64,000 bases of DNA from Mucilaginibacter jinjuensis (GCF_028596025.1 NZ_CP117167.1:310001-374000); one strand, 5' to 3'. Positions 9,106 to 18,023 are shown, numbered from the stretch's first letter. Notes: generated by a model not told the origin, from the sequence alone. Numbers and translations are program-made.

Positions 9106-9132
9106 AAAACTGCAAGACAACACAAGGATCAA

Positions 9133-9182
9133 ATAAAAAAGTCCGAAAGCAAACCCAATTTGGCTCCTGCTTTCGGACTTTT
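9133..9182 (-). terminator. Terminator after the PafA-like gene
   Basis: A 15-bp stem (9137-9151 with 9168-9182) around a 16-base loop, read on the minus strand into a T-rich tail. It is built from the same GTCCGAAAG units as the neighbouring array. Confidence 0.7.
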
Positions 9183-9203
9183 CCGACTTCCCGTCTTCCG
9201 GAC

Positions 9204-10883
9204 TTATCGTTTAATCAACTCTGCAATCGGTTTGCCGATGCAGCCATCAGGCATTTGAAGGTGCAGTATGGCTGCAAGCGTAGCCGAAATATCTGTCATG
9301 TGGGTTTCGCGGTTTAACGCGCCATGTTGTACGCCCCAGCCCATAAATACCAATGGGATGTGGGTATCATACGGTGTCCAGGTGCCGTGGGTTGTGCCTG
9401 TAGCGTTAGGGCTGCCGCCATAATAGCCTGGTTTTAATATTACCTGTATAGCGCCGCTGTAATCTTTATTGTAACCGTTAATAACGCGGGTTTTAATCCA
9501 CTCAGGTAAACCGGCTTGCTCTACATTGCGTGAGTTAACCGCATATAAAACGCCCAGCTGGGTGCTTAAAAAACCAAGGCTTTCGGCAATAATAGCGTCG
9601 GTGCTTAACCCTTTGTTTTTGATCAATACGTTGTTGAAGTTGATCATATAGTTATTGGCATCCAATACTAAACCTTTGGTATCAAATTTCTTTTCAAGGA
9701 AGGCATTCAGATCACGGGCCATAGCACCCGGACTAACATAGCCTGCAGGTACACCATGATCCTGTAAGAATTTCGGGTTGTGTGCAGCACCATGGTCGGC
9801 GGTTAAAAATGCGGTATAGTTGCCTTTACCAATTTTAGCATCCAGGTAGCTGAAGAAAGCAGCCAGATCTTTATCTAAACGCAGGTAAACATCTTCGGTC
9901 TCAACGGCGTTAGGGCCAAACTGGTGACCAACATAATCGGTAGAAGAAAGACTCAGGGCAAGAAAATCGGTAACTGAGTTTTGACCCAGTTTTTCGCTTT
10001 CAATCGCTTGTTCAGCAAAATCAATGCTCAGGCTGATACCGTAAGGAGAGCTGCGGATTGCGCTGTTACCATTGTTTTCTTTTTTGCTGATCACCGATAA
10101 ATCATGCGGGAATACCGGTGATGTTTCGCCACGGTATTTACCTTCGTAAGGTGAGTTATCGGGGTTGCTTTGTACGTAAGTATCAATCGGATACAAAGTG
10201 TTCCATTTCTGGCTTAAATATTTTTGCAGTTTGCCGCTGGCGTTAAAGCTTTTAACCCAGGCAGGCAAATCGTTCATGTAATAAGTACTGGTAATGAAGT
10301 TTCCGCTGGCATCATCAAACCAGTAAGCCGCATTTGCAGTATGGCCCGCAGGGAGGATAGCGCCACGGTCTTTCAATGAAACACCGATTACTTTAGAGCG
10401 GAAGTTGGTACCTAAACGTAACTCATCGGTAATGGTAGTAACTTGTAAATTACGCGGCGACATTTGTCCGGCTGTTGAAGTAGTACCTACAGATTGTACG
10501 GTAGTATCACCCGCACAATACATGTGGCGGCCTGTTGCCTGTTCAATATAATCATTTGATGCAATGCCGTGAATTGCTGGTACCGAACCGCTGTAAATAC
10601 AGCTATGGCCCGGGCCTGTTTCTGTAGGCAGGTAATCAATCTGGGTGTTTTCGCAGGTAAAACCTTCGTTCAGCATACGTTTTAAGCCACCGGCCTGGTA
10701 GCGGTCGTAATAGCGGTACAGGTAATCCCAGCGCATCTGGTCAATCACAATACCTACCACTAGTTTAGGGTGAGCTAAGCTCGTTGAGGCTGCTGCCGGG
10801 GCGGCTGCTTTTTTGCGTGTTTGTGCCGATGCCGATGCACCTGCCAGTACTAAAAAGCCTAATACAAAATGTTTTATCTTCAT
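9204..10883 (-). CDS. pafA: PafA-type alkaline phosphatase
   Basis: Exported 559-residue metal-dependent phosphomonoesterase resembling Elizabethkingia PafA. A signal peptide ends near ASASAQ (residue 21). KLVVGIVIDQMRWDY supplies the first metal Asp (48). LPTETGPGHS supplies the Thr nucleophile (about 89) in place of the Ser of E. coli PhoA. DYVGHQFGP, TADHGA and GTTHGTW provide the remaining Asp/His zinc ligands in the expected order. It releases phosphate from organic esters in the periplasm. It stands alone, with its own terminator. No Pho-type operator was recognised upstream. Confidence 0.9.
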   Translation of the reverse strand: MKIKHFVLGFLVLAGASASAQTRKKAAAPAAASTSLAHPKLVVGIVIDQMRWDYLYRYYDRYQAGGLKRMLNEGFTCENTQIDYLPTETGPGHSCIYSGSVPAIHGIASNDYIEQATGRHMYCAGDTTVQSVGTTSTAGQMSPRNLQVTTITDELRLGTNFRSKVIGVSLKDRGAILPAGHTANAAYWFDDASGNFITSTYYMNDLPAWVKSFNASGKLQKYLSQKWNTLYPIDTYVQSNPDNSPYEGKYRGETSPVFPHDLSVISKKENNGNSAIRSSPYGISLSIDFAEQAIESEKLGQNSVTDFLALSLSSTDYVGHQFGPNAVETEDVYLRLDKDLAAFFSYLDAKIGKGNYTAFLTADHGAAHNPKFLQDHGVPAGYVSPGAMARDLNAFLEKKFDTKGLVLDANNYMINFNNVLIKNKGLSTDAIIAESLGFLSTQLGVLYAVNSRNVEQAGLPEWIKTRVINGYNKDYSGAIQVILKPGYYGGSPNATGTTHGTWTPYDTHIPLVFMGWGVQHGALNRETHMTDISATLAAILHLQMPDGCIGKPIAELIKR

Positions 10884-11009
10884 TTAAAGCGGACGTTAAT
10901 ATTTGGCAAATATGAGGATTGTAAACAAAAACGCGTGTGATATTTTTGTTATGAATAGATAAAGATTGGTGTGGGTGTGAATCTCGTAAAATGAGTTCTG
11001 GTTAATAAA

Positions 11010-11155
11010 CTTGTCATTTCGAACGAACTGGTGGGGATATTGCGCATTGGGGTGAGGAGAAATCTTCTGCGACATGCTTTATAATAATATATGTCGCATA
11101 AGATTTCTCACCCTTGCCCTGCATTTCCCAACCTTCAAGGGTTCGAAATGACAAG
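11010..11155. repeat. Family D palindrome, complete copy
   Basis: A 146-bp element with perfect 15-bp ends CTTGTCATTTCGAAC and its complement (11010-11024, 11141-11155). Inner arms carry GAGAAATCTT and AAGATTTCTC around a centre containing ATGTCGCATA. The copy at 18500 was split by the IS110 element. It lies between pafA and the acyl-CoA dehydrogenase-like gene; the rest of 10884-11170 shows nothing I can name. Confidence 0.8.
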
Positions 11156-11170
11156 ATTTAATTCACGCCA

Positions 11171-12283
11171 CTACTCCGCAAAAGTCAGCAACGAATGCTG
11201 GCTTGCCGTGTGCAAATCTCGCCAAACCTGGTTGATCTCAGTATCGGGCGAAGCTGCTATTAAGCCGCAATAAGGGAATAACTGATCTACAGTTTCACGG
11301 GCAGCAATGGCTAGAGCCCTGCTGGTACGGCTCACGGCCTGCAACTCTTCGGGCGACTCAAAACCTGATGCAAAATTGCGGTACGAAAGATCAATCGCGG
11401 CATAAAACTCATTACGCAGGTTTTGCATATTAGTTTTTACTTCTTCCAGCGCATACATTAACGTTACCCGGTTAGCGGTAGTGAGTTTGGGTAGTTGCGA
11501 ACGCTCTTCGAATATCGGACCGCACAGATCAATAAAGTGCAATGCCATACCTGATAAATTAGCGGCCAGTGTCCCTTCAGCCAGTTGGCGGAAAGGGTAA
11601 TTGTACAAAACTGAATCAATCACCTTGGCATCACCATCAATCTTGAAACAACGATTGGCTTCTACCTCCAGGTCATTGATCTCAAAAGCATGGCTGCCTG
11701 TACCCATCATCCCCACATATTTCCAGGCAGGGATTAATGTTGCGTTGCGACTGTCGATTACAAATGGCCTTATCAGGAGTGAGCCATCGGGATTGGTAAG
11801 CATCTCGTCGCCTTCTTTAATAATGCAATTGGCGGTAAACTGAGTGGCATGTTTTACACCGCTGGCATATTTCCAGTCGCCATTAATAATGTAATTGCCG
11901 TTAGTTGTTTTGGTAGCAGTACCTGTTGCAGCGCCGCTGCCTGCGAGGCAAACTTTAGGGTCGGCAAAAATAAGTTCAGCTGTTTCGGGATTGATAAAGC
12001 CACCGAACCAACCAGCACCTGCGCAAAGTGTAACTACCCAGCCCAAGCTGCCATCGGCCCAGCTGAGGGCTTCTTCCATACGGATCAGGTCGGGCAAGTC
12101 AAGTTCCAGGCCGCCATATACTTTCGGCACCAACAATTTAAACCATTGCTGTTGATAAATGAGCTCGAGTTGCCCGGCTTGCAGCATACCTTCCTGCTCG
12201 GCAGCCATGGCTTCCTTGCGGATGATCTCTACCCATTCGGTTTCCAGTAAAACAGATGGATGTGCTATATCTGTCATAATCAT
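11171..12283 (-). CDS. Acyl-CoA dehydrogenase-family flavoprotein
   Basis: A 370-residue cytoplasmic flavoprotein of the acyl-CoA dehydrogenase superfamily. LADSW-like segments (MEEALSWADGSLGWVVTLCAGAGW), NGDWKYASGVKHATQF and the middle beta-domain WKYVGMMGTGSHAFEI are typical of the branch that includes HpaB/DszC-like group D monooxygenases. The usual C-terminal catalytic Glu region of a true dehydrogenase is not obvious, so a monooxygenase-like or other FAD reaction is possible. Its ATG overlaps the stop of the upstream PnuC gene in an ATGA, which points to translational coupling inside the TPP-riboswitch operon. That context suggests a link to thiamine or precursor handling, but this is inference. 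Confidence 0.75.
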   Translation of the reverse strand: MIMTDIAHPSVLLETEWVEIIRKEAMAAEQEGMLQAGQLELIYQQQWFKLLVPKVYGGLELDLPDLIRMEEALSWADGSLGWVVTLCAGAGWFGGFINPETAELIFADPKVCLAGSGAATGTATKTTNGNYIINGDWKYASGVKHATQFTANCIIKEGDEMLTNPDGSLLIRPFVIDSRNATLIPAWKYVGMMGTGSHAFEINDLEVEANRCFKIDGDAKVIDSVLYNYPFRQLAEGTLAANLSGMALHFIDLCGPIFEERSQLPKLTTANRVTLMYALEEVKTNMQNLRNEFYAAIDLSYRNFASGFESPEELQAVSRTSRALAIAARETVDQLFPYCGLIAASPDTEINQVWRDLHTASQHSLLTFAE

Positions 12284-12903
12284 TGGGCTACAGGTTGAAG
12301 TTTTTGTTGTGTGCGATAAACCTTCTGCCAGTCGAAATAGCCAAAAATGGCGATAATGAACAGGAACAGGGTTAGCAAAGCAAACAGCGGTAAATGTTTA
12401 TAAAACAATAAAGGGATGGCGAAGAGATTACTTACGTTAAGCACAACCCAGTTTTCAATCCTTCTGCGCGCCAGCAGCCAGGTACCAGCCCATGCCGATG
12501 AGGTTACCCAGGCATCCATAACCGGTACAGTTGATGGCGTAAAGGTGATGAGGATCCAGTAAATGGCTATGCCGCCGCCAAAGGCGATGAGCAAAGTCAT
12601 AAACCATTCTTGTTTATTGGCGTAGGCCACTTGTAGTGGAGGTTCATTTTTGCGACGGCTCCAGATGATCCAGCCGTAAATACTAACGATTACGTAGTAA
12701 AAACTGAGCCCGGCATCAGCAAATAAGCCTGCTTTAATAAATAGGATGATGCCGATAGCCGAACCACCAATGCCCGCAGGGTAAAGCAAAATATTGTTTC
12801 TTTTCGCCAGTAAAACTTCGGCAACGCCCAAAATAACGGCAACCCACTCTATTAAAGTGGTTTGCCGTATTTGTTCGGTTAATAATTCAACCCATTGATT
12901 CAT
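12280..12903 (-). CDS. pnuT: PnuC-family vitamin transporter, probably thiamine (PnuT)
   Basis: A 207-residue inner-membrane protein with about seven hydrophobic segments, the PnuC fold. AGLSFYYVIVSIYGWIIWSRRK matches the PnuC substrate region (YGWxxW). PnuC itself carries nicotinamide riboside, but Bacteroidota genes of this family placed between a TPP riboswitch and a TonB receptor are known thiamine transporters. The context here is exactly that: the receptor gene ends 12 bases upstream and the leader carries a TPP aptamer. I therefore call it thiamine uptake. The operon continues into the flavoprotein gene through a 4-base overlap. Confidence 0.82.
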   Translation of the reverse strand: MNQWVELLTEQIRQTTLIEWVAVILGVAEVLLAKRNNILLYPAGIGGSAIGIILFIKAGLFADAGLSFYYVIVSIYGWIIWSRRKNEPPLQVAYANKQEWFMTLLIAFGGGIAIYWILITFTPSTVPVMDAWVTSSAWAGTWLLARRRIENWVVLNVSNLFAIPLLFYKHLPLFALLTLFLFIIAIFGYFDWQKVYRTQQKLQPVAQ

Positions 12904-12915
12904 CGTTTCGGTTGA

Positions 12916-15372
12916 TTAAAATTTTAAGTTAAGCGAGGCCAGAAAGTTGCGCGGTGCTTGTGGGTAAAAATAATTGTAGTTGGCAACTTGTCCGCCTTCA
13001 ATGTCTGCATAAGTAGCTCCATTGGTTTCGTATTTATTGCTGAAGATGTTATTAATCAACAAAGTGACGCCAATATTTTTTACTGATCTGATGCTGAAGT
13101 TATAATTCAAACGCAGGTTGTTTACAAAGTACGAGTTGATATAACGGTTAATCACATACGAATTGTTTTTGGCAGATAGTGTAGGGTCGCCGGCTGAGGT
13201 AAGCCCGGTTGGGTTGATGTTCGATGTATTATCCAGGTACTGCCTGCTTACATATTTGCTGATTAAGGCAATCTCTCCTCCCTTAATCGGGCGGAAACTA
13301 ATTTCGCTGCCCGCCACTACGTTTGGCGAAAAGGCAATATCGGTTTTCTTGTAATCGGTTTCTACATAAAGCCCGGTATCGTAGTTATACAGAAACTGCT
13401 GAAAGTTTTTCACCTTATTTTGGCTGAACGCGGCATTAGCAGCCCAGCTTAATTGCTTGGTGATACGTACACGGCCGTCTATCTCAATACCTTCGCGGTA
13501 GCTATCTTTTACGTTGGTATGGATGGCTGCGCCCACATCATTTAAAGCCCCGGTTTGCACCAGCTGATTTTTGTATAGCATGTAAAAACCATTAATACCA
13601 GCGGTAAATATACCCTGTGTTGTACGGTAACCAGCTTCAAAATCTTTCAGGTTCTCGGCTTTAGGGCGGCTATCCGGGGTAGAGCTGGTATAGTCATCCC
13701 GGCCCGGCTCGTGGTTACCTACCGCGAATGATGCGTACACGTTATTACGCTCGTCAATCTCGTAAGTTAAACCCGCTTTAGGGTTAAAAAAGTCGAGGCT
13801 AACTTGTTGCTGCACATTGTTAAGGTTCCGGTCGAAACCCAGGAATGAGTAGCCGATGTGGCGGTATTGCAAATCACCATATAGCAGGAATTTTCCCGGA
13901 TGCCATTCCGCACGTGCAAAGGTGTTGAAGTCTGTTTTCTTGGCATCATCGCGCGAATACTGGTAGTCCTGCGGGATATTAGTACTCTCCTGCGTCCACT
14001 CGATGTTATTATAGTGCGCGCCTTTGTACTCGTTGTAAGCACCACCTAAAACAATATTCAATGCGTTCGTAGGTTGATATTTGAAATTATAGGTAACACC
14101 ATAAAACTCATTGTTAAGCCATAGGCGACGAATCAGATCGGTAGCATCAAAAGTAGTATTGCCTATGGTTACTGGGGTAACGTTATAGTTTTTAAGTGAA
14201 TCCGCATTGCGGTACTCCTCATAATAACCATAACCCTTGGTATAATGCAAGGCTCCGTTGAAGGATAACTTGCTGCCCAATTGCTGATCGTACAATAGCT
14301 GGTAGTGGTTTTGGGTGTAATTATCCGTTTGGTTATTGTAGTAGGTTTTGCTTGAGTTGATGTAACCCAACTCATTATAAGTGCGGTTGCCATGCGCCAA
14401 ACTATCAGCCGGAACGCCATCCCAAGCCTGGTAAGTTTGCTCCTGACCAGAGAATACATTTACCCTGATGATGCTGCTTTTACCATAATAGGCACCGCTT
14501 ACGAAGAAGGATTTCAACTTAGAAAACGCCCTGTCGATATAACCATCAGAATTAATGCGCGATAAGCGGCCATCAAAACTAAAGTGACCACCCAGTAAGC
14601 CTGTACCCAGCTGAATGGTATTTTTAACCGTTCCGTAAGAACCGGCAGCATTATTCAGCTCAAGATAAGCTGAATCCCTGCGGGTAGTGGTTTGGATGTT
14701 GATACTGGCTCCAAATGCACCAGCACCATTGGTTGATGTACCTACACCGCGCTGAATCTGGATATTATCAACAGATGATACCAGATCGGGCAGATCTACA
14801 AAGTAACTACCTTGGCTCTCAGAATCATTCAATGGGATCCCGTTAACGGTAACGTTGATGCGCGTACCATCTGAGCCACGGATACGGATACCCGTGTAGC
14901 CTACGCCAGCCCCTGCATCAGAAGTAGTAACAGCCGATGGTGTTTGCCCCAGCAGCATCGGTAAATCCTGACCGAGGTTATTTTTCTGCAATTCCTTTCG
15001 GCTTAAATTGGTAAACGCCGTTGGCGATTTGCTGCTGGCCCGGGTAGAGGTTACGTTAACATCTTCGGTAATAATAGCGCCGCTTGTTAATGCGATGTTG
15101 CTTGTGGTATTGGCATTTACGTTAACATCCTGGTTAACGGTAATGTAGCCAATAAAACTAACCCGGACGGTGTAATTACCACCTTTTAAATTGTTGAACT
15201 GATAATGCCCCACGGCATCGGCAATAATAGTTTGTGCCTTGGTAATGCTTACGGTTGCGCCGGGGAGGGCGTTGCCGGTTTGGCTATCGGTAACTGTGCC
15301 CGATAGCGTGAATTGAGCCGATGCCATAAACGGCAACAGCAAGGCTGTGATAGCCAGGAGTAAATTTTTCAA
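12916..15372 (-). CDS. TonB-dependent outer-membrane receptor, probably for thiamine
   Basis: An 818-residue outer-membrane receptor. A signal peptide (to FMASAQ) is followed by a carboxypeptidase-regulatory-like domain (FTLSGTVTDSQTGNALPGA, about 21-105), a plug (about 120-235) and a 22-strand barrel ending in an aromatic residue (LNLKF). The start is TTG at 15372: an in-frame stop lies four codons upstream and no upstream ATG is possible. The TPP riboswitch in the leader and the PnuC gene behind it make thiamine or a thiamine phosphate the likely ligand. Expression should fall when TPP is abundant. Confidence 0.87.
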   Translation of the reverse strand: MKNLLLAITALLLPFMASAQFTLSGTVTDSQTGNALPGATVSITKAQTIIADAVGHYQFNNLKGGNYTVRVSFIGYITVNQDVNVNANTTSNIALTSGAIITEDVNVTSTRASSKSPTAFTNLSRKELQKNNLGQDLPMLLGQTPSAVTTSDAGAGVGYTGIRIRGSDGTRINVTVNGIPLNDSESQGSYFVDLPDLVSSVDNIQIQRGVGTSTNGAGAFGASINIQTTTRRDSAYLELNNAAGSYGTVKNTIQLGTGLLGGHFSFDGRLSRINSDGYIDRAFSKLKSFFVSGAYYGKSSIIRVNVFSGQEQTYQAWDGVPADSLAHGNRTYNELGYINSSKTYYNNQTDNYTQNHYQLLYDQQLGSKLSFNGALHYTKGYGYYEEYRNADSLKNYNVTPVTIGNTTFDATDLIRRLWLNNEFYGVTYNFKYQPTNALNIVLGGAYNEYKGAHYNNIEWTQESTNIPQDYQYSRDDAKKTDFNTFARAEWHPGKFLLYGDLQYRHIGYSFLGFDRNLNNVQQQVSLDFFNPKAGLTYEIDERNNVYASFAVGNHEPGRDDYTSSTPDSRPKAENLKDFEAGYRTTQGIFTAGINGFYMLYKNQLVQTGALNDVGAAIHTNVKDSYREGIEIDGRVRITKQLSWAANAAFSQNKVKNFQQFLYNYDTGLYVETDYKKTDIAFSPNVVAGSEISFRPIKGGEIALISKYVSRQYLDNTSNINPTGLTSAGDPTLSAKNNSYVINRYINSYFVNNLRLNYNFSIRSVKNIGVTLLINNIFSNKYETNGATYADIEGGQVANYNYFYPQAPRNFLASLNLKF

Positions 15373-15403
15373 AATAATTTGTCAATAACAATAGTTAAAC
15401 CAT

Positions 15404-15429
15404 CTGCCCGTAAGGGAGTCAACGAGCAG
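15404..15429 (-). promoter_or_regulatory. Hairpin between TPP aptamer and receptor start
   Basis: CTGCTCGT pairs with ACGGGCAG (one G-T) around a 10-base loop. It lies between the aptamer and the TTG start and has no clear T run, so it may belong to a translation-control expression platform. Confidence 0.5.
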
Positions 15430-15433
15430 TACA

Positions 15434-15650
15434 CTTAACTTTTTACCATTCCCTACGCCGGCATTATCCGGATCAGGTGCATGTTTCTGAGTTTAGAGTG
15501 GAAAGTTTAAGGTTTAAAGTTTTGTCGACTTTGAACTTACTACTTTTGACTTTGAACTTCAAAACAATGGGTATGATCTCAGCCTGTCTTTCAGTTTGGT
15601 AAACAATCTGCAGTTTGTTTGCAACCAAAGCAAGGCACCCCTTAAGAATA
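15434..15650 (-). promoter_or_regulatory. TPP (thiamine pyrophosphate) riboswitch
   Basis: Read on the minus strand: GGGGTGCC (15634-15641), a long P3/P3a arm with TTTGGT/ACCAAA, the conserved GGCTGAGATCATACCC core (15569-15584), then ACCTGATCCGGATAATGCC and GGCGTAGGG (15451-15478). CTTAA near 15645 can pair with TTAAG at 15434-15438 to close P1. All conserved TPP-binding segments are present and in order. The stretch joining P2 and P4 is about 90 bases where about 5 is usual, and is filled by a heptamer array. Confidence 0.92.
15479..15568 (-). repeat. Heptamer array inserted in the riboswitch core
   Basis: On the minus strand it reads in 7-base units: AAGTTCA, AAGTCAA, AAGTAGT, AAGTTCA, AAGTCGA, CAAAACT, TTAAACC, TTAAACT, TTCCACT, CTAAACT, CAGAAAC. 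It falls exactly between the 3' strand of P2 and the P4/P5 segment. Confidence 0.75.
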
Positions 15651-15655
15651 TGCGA

Positions 15656-15663
15656 CAAATATA
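15656..15663 (-). promoter_or_regulatory. -7 promoter element for the thiamine operon
   Basis: TATATTTG on the minus strand fits the Bacteroidota TAnnTTTG -7 box. Transcription would start close to 15650, right where the aptamer begins. No good TTG was seen at the -33 position. Confidence 0.5.
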
Positions 15664-15686
15664 GTATTTGGTTTGGAATATTAAGA

Positions 15687-15772
15687 AATTGTGAAAATTA
15701 GAGGGACTGGAACGGATGGGAGCCGTGCAGAGCTCCGTCGAAGTATGTTATATAGCGAGGATTTTCACAATT
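15687..15772. repeat. 12-bp inverted repeat flanking a decayed family B fragment
   Basis: AATTGTGAAAAT (15687-15698) and its exact complement (15761-15772) enclose 62 bases containing a piece of the family B arm (CTCCGTCGAAGTATG). The rest up to the ParB-like gene holds a small GGGTG/CACCC hairpin (15805-15818) and AT-rich DNA; no promoter box was recognised. Confidence 0.5.
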
Positions 15773-15910
15773 CGAAATAGTTGTAACTATATCGAACTCA
15801 TCGGGGGTGAAAACACCCATTTTATATAGAAGGGTATTATTACATCGTAATTTTATATATCATTATTTACCTTAAATAATTAAAACCTTTTATTAAACCT
15901 ACTTATTACA

Positions 15911-17155
15911 ATGGACCAAGAAGTAAAATACATTCCTATTAAAGATTTAGTGCTTTGGAACGAGAATCCCCGCGATCCAATTAATAAAGACGCCACAGAC
16001 CAAGAAATTGTTGATAAAGCACTGGCTGATAATTTATCGAAATGGACGTTGCCTAAATTAGCAAAAGAAATGGGCGAGTATTATGACCTTAGTGAACTTC
16101 CTACAGTTGTATATCATGGTGATAAGCCGGTGGTTTACGATGGAAATAGAAGAATAATTCTTGGAAAAATTAAGCACGGATTAGTTACTGTTGCCGAAAG
16201 TAATATCAATATTCCAACATTTCCTGAAGAAATACCATGTAATGTTTGCATTGAAAAAATTGCATTAAAAAATGTCTATCGTAAACACAGTGAATCTGGA
16301 TCGTGGCTTCCGCTGGAACGAGATATTTTTCTTCATAAATTTATGAAAGAAGAAAAAAGTACCTTTTTAATATTAGAAGAAGATACAGGTATTATAAGTG
16401 CGAATCCAGAACTGAATCAGCGATTTGTAAAAGAGGAGGTTTTTAAAGAAGATTCTTTAAATAAAATGGGATTCAGCATCACCGCTGGAAAGTTGAACAG
16501 TATTCATAGCAACGAAGAGGGATATTCGATTTTATCAGACATTTCTCAAAAGATTAAGAAGAAAAAGATTACGACAAGGGTTAGTAGGGGGAAAGTACTT
16601 GAAGTGCTTGAGCCAAGCTCACGTGAATTAATTGAGCACAACCAGCAGAATCAATTACACCCTGTAAATATCAATTTTAAAAAATCAGCAAACGAAACTA
16701 AGGAGCAGCGGCAAACAAGACGCTCACAAAAAAAGCCTTCCGAAATATTTGGTGGTAAAATTTATTTAAAAATGGGTGATGTAAGTGATTTACATCGAGA
16801 TATAACTGATTTGTACCAATTCTACTTAAATAATATAGATACCTTATCTAACTCATTTGTAGGACTAATTAGAATGTCGCTACGTTTAATTTGTGAAACA
16901 GCAGCAAATAATCGTAATAAGAAGATGAATGAGTATTTAAAAAGTACTTTTGAAAAGGCAAAAAAAACGTTAGATCAAGATACTAAAACTACTTTGGCAA
17001 ATCAAAATATAACCAGTGACTCAATAACTCAATTGCTACACACGGGCGCCCACACTTATAAATCTTCAAGTAGCATTGAGCAAACTATTGCATTATCTAT
17101 TATTATCGGAGCTATTCTAACAGTCACTCATGGAAAGGAAGTTAAAAGTGAATAA
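15911..17155 (+). CDS. ParB/Srx-fold N-terminal domain protein paired with an adenine methylase
   Basis: A 414-residue protein. The N-terminal 100 residues look like the ParB/sulfiredoxin-type nucleotide-binding fold: LxLWNENPR at 14-21 and VVYDGNRRI at 74-82, the latter matching the family DGxxR signature. The middle (about 100-260) is charged and unrecognised. The C-terminal third (about 300-410) is helical with LLHTGAHTY near 370; it recalls helical domains at the end of some defence proteins, but no R-x4-6-H HEPN motif was found. No HTH typical of chromosome-partition ParB was seen, and no parA is nearby. It overlaps the next gene by 26 bases, so the two are one operon. Base composition is visibly AT-richer than both flanks, which suggests transfer. 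Function unknown; nuclease or methylation-sensing roles are guesses. Confidence 0.75.
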   Translation: MDQEVKYIPIKDLVLWNENPRDPINKDATDQEIVDKALADNLSKWTLPKLAKEMGEYYDLSELPTVVYHGDKPVVYDGNRRIILGKIKHGLVTVAESNINIPTFPEEIPCNVCIEKIALKNVYRKHSESGSWLPLERDIFLHKFMKEEKSTFLILEEDTGIISANPELNQRFVKEEVFKEDSLNKMGFSITAGKLNSIHSNEEGYSILSDISQKIKKKKITTRVSRGKVLEVLEPSSRELIEHNQQNQLHPVNINFKKSANETKEQRQTRRSQKKPSEIFGGKIYLKMGDVSDLHRDITDLYQFYLNNIDTLSNSFVGLIRMSLRLICETAANNRNKKMNEYLKSTFEKAKKTLDQDTKTTLANQNITSDSITQLLHTGAHTYKSSSSIEQTIALSIIIGAILTVTHGKEVKSE

Positions 17156-18023
17156 ATTTTCTTCGCCGTTAAGATATCCAGGAGGGAAAAGCTGTATATT
17201 TCCTTTTGTATCAAATCTCTTTTATGAAAATCATTTAATTGGCTGTAGCTATGCGGAACCGTATGCTGGTGGCTCTGGCTTAGCGCTAAGGTTATTGTTC
17301 GAAGAATATGTTAATAGAATTTATATTAACGATTTTGATAAAGCGATTTATGCATTTTGGGTCACAATCATTAATCGACCCGAGGAGTTTTGCAAATGGA
17401 TTGAGACTGTAGATGTGTCTATTGAAAACTGGAATAAATATAAAGCTATTCAAAATGATATATCTAATGCGGATAATTTCGAATTAGCTCAATCCACATT
17501 CTTTCTCAATAGAACTAATATATCCGGGGTAATAAAAGGTGGTATAATTGGAGGATATGACCAGAGTGGAAAGTACAAAATCGATGCGCGATTTAACAAA
17601 AAAGATTTAATTGATCGGATAAAAAAAATTGCCAGTTTCAAGCACAGAATTTTTGTATCAAATCTTGATGGGCTGGCCTTCATCAATATGATGAACAAGA
17701 AAAAAGAGGATTTATTTATTTATTTAGATCCACCTTATTATTTGAAAGGAGCAGATTTATATATGAACTTTTATTCTAAAAAAGATCATGAAGCACTTTC
17801 TAAATATGTTCATAAGATGAAAAAGCGGTGGATGGTTTCTTATGATAATCATCCATTTATTTTAAATCTTTACACAGAGCAACAAAAAGTCATGTATCAA
17901 TTGTCTCAATCTGCATCTAATAGAATAGGAGATGAAATTTTGATTTTTTCAAATCAGATTGAATACAAAGATTCCATCACCACACTCAAATCGCCAGTAC
18001 TTATCAATAATAAAATTTCTTAA
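17130..18023 (+). CDS. DNA adenine methylase, D12 (Dam-like) class
   Basis: A 297-residue S-adenosylmethionine-dependent N6-adenine methyltransferase of the alpha/D12 class. Motifs run in the expected order: SSPLRYPGGK at 11-20, the SAM-binding EPYAGGSG at 43-50, NRTNISG near 128 and the catalytic YLDPPYY at 198-204. Length is normal for Dam-type enzymes (about 270-300). GATC is a common target for this class but specificity cannot be read here. The ATG lies inside the preceding ParB-like gene; no other restriction gene is adjacent, so this is either an orphan methylase or half of a system whose partner is the ParB-like protein. Confidence 0.9.
   Translation: MERKLKVNKFSSPLRYPGGKSCIFPFVSNLFYENHLIGCSYAEPYAGGSGLALRLLFEEYVNRIYINDFDKAIYAFWVTIINRPEEFCKWIETVDVSIENWNKYKAIQNDISNADNFELAQSTFFLNRTNISGVIKGGIIGGYDQSGKYKIDARFNKKDLIDRIKKIASFKHRIFVSNLDGLAFINMMNKKKEDLFIYLDPPYYLKGADLYMNFYSKKDHEALSKYVHKMKKRWMVSYDNHPFILNLYTEQQKVMYQLSQSASNRIGDEILIFSNQIEYKDSITTLKSPVLINNKIS

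Noticed and set aside
9012..9125. Upstream extension of the ThiE-like gene
   Set aside because: The added residues come from a heptamer repeat array and the family length is met by the ATG at 9011.
12280..12903. Nicotinamide riboside transporter PnuC with the NadR-like kinase as partner
   Set aside because: The gene is 46 kb from the kinase and is directly behind a TPP riboswitch and its receptor, which favours thiamine.
15911..17155. Chromosome-partition ParB
   Set aside because: No parA or parS-like site is near, and the partition HTH is missing; only the N-terminal fold matches.
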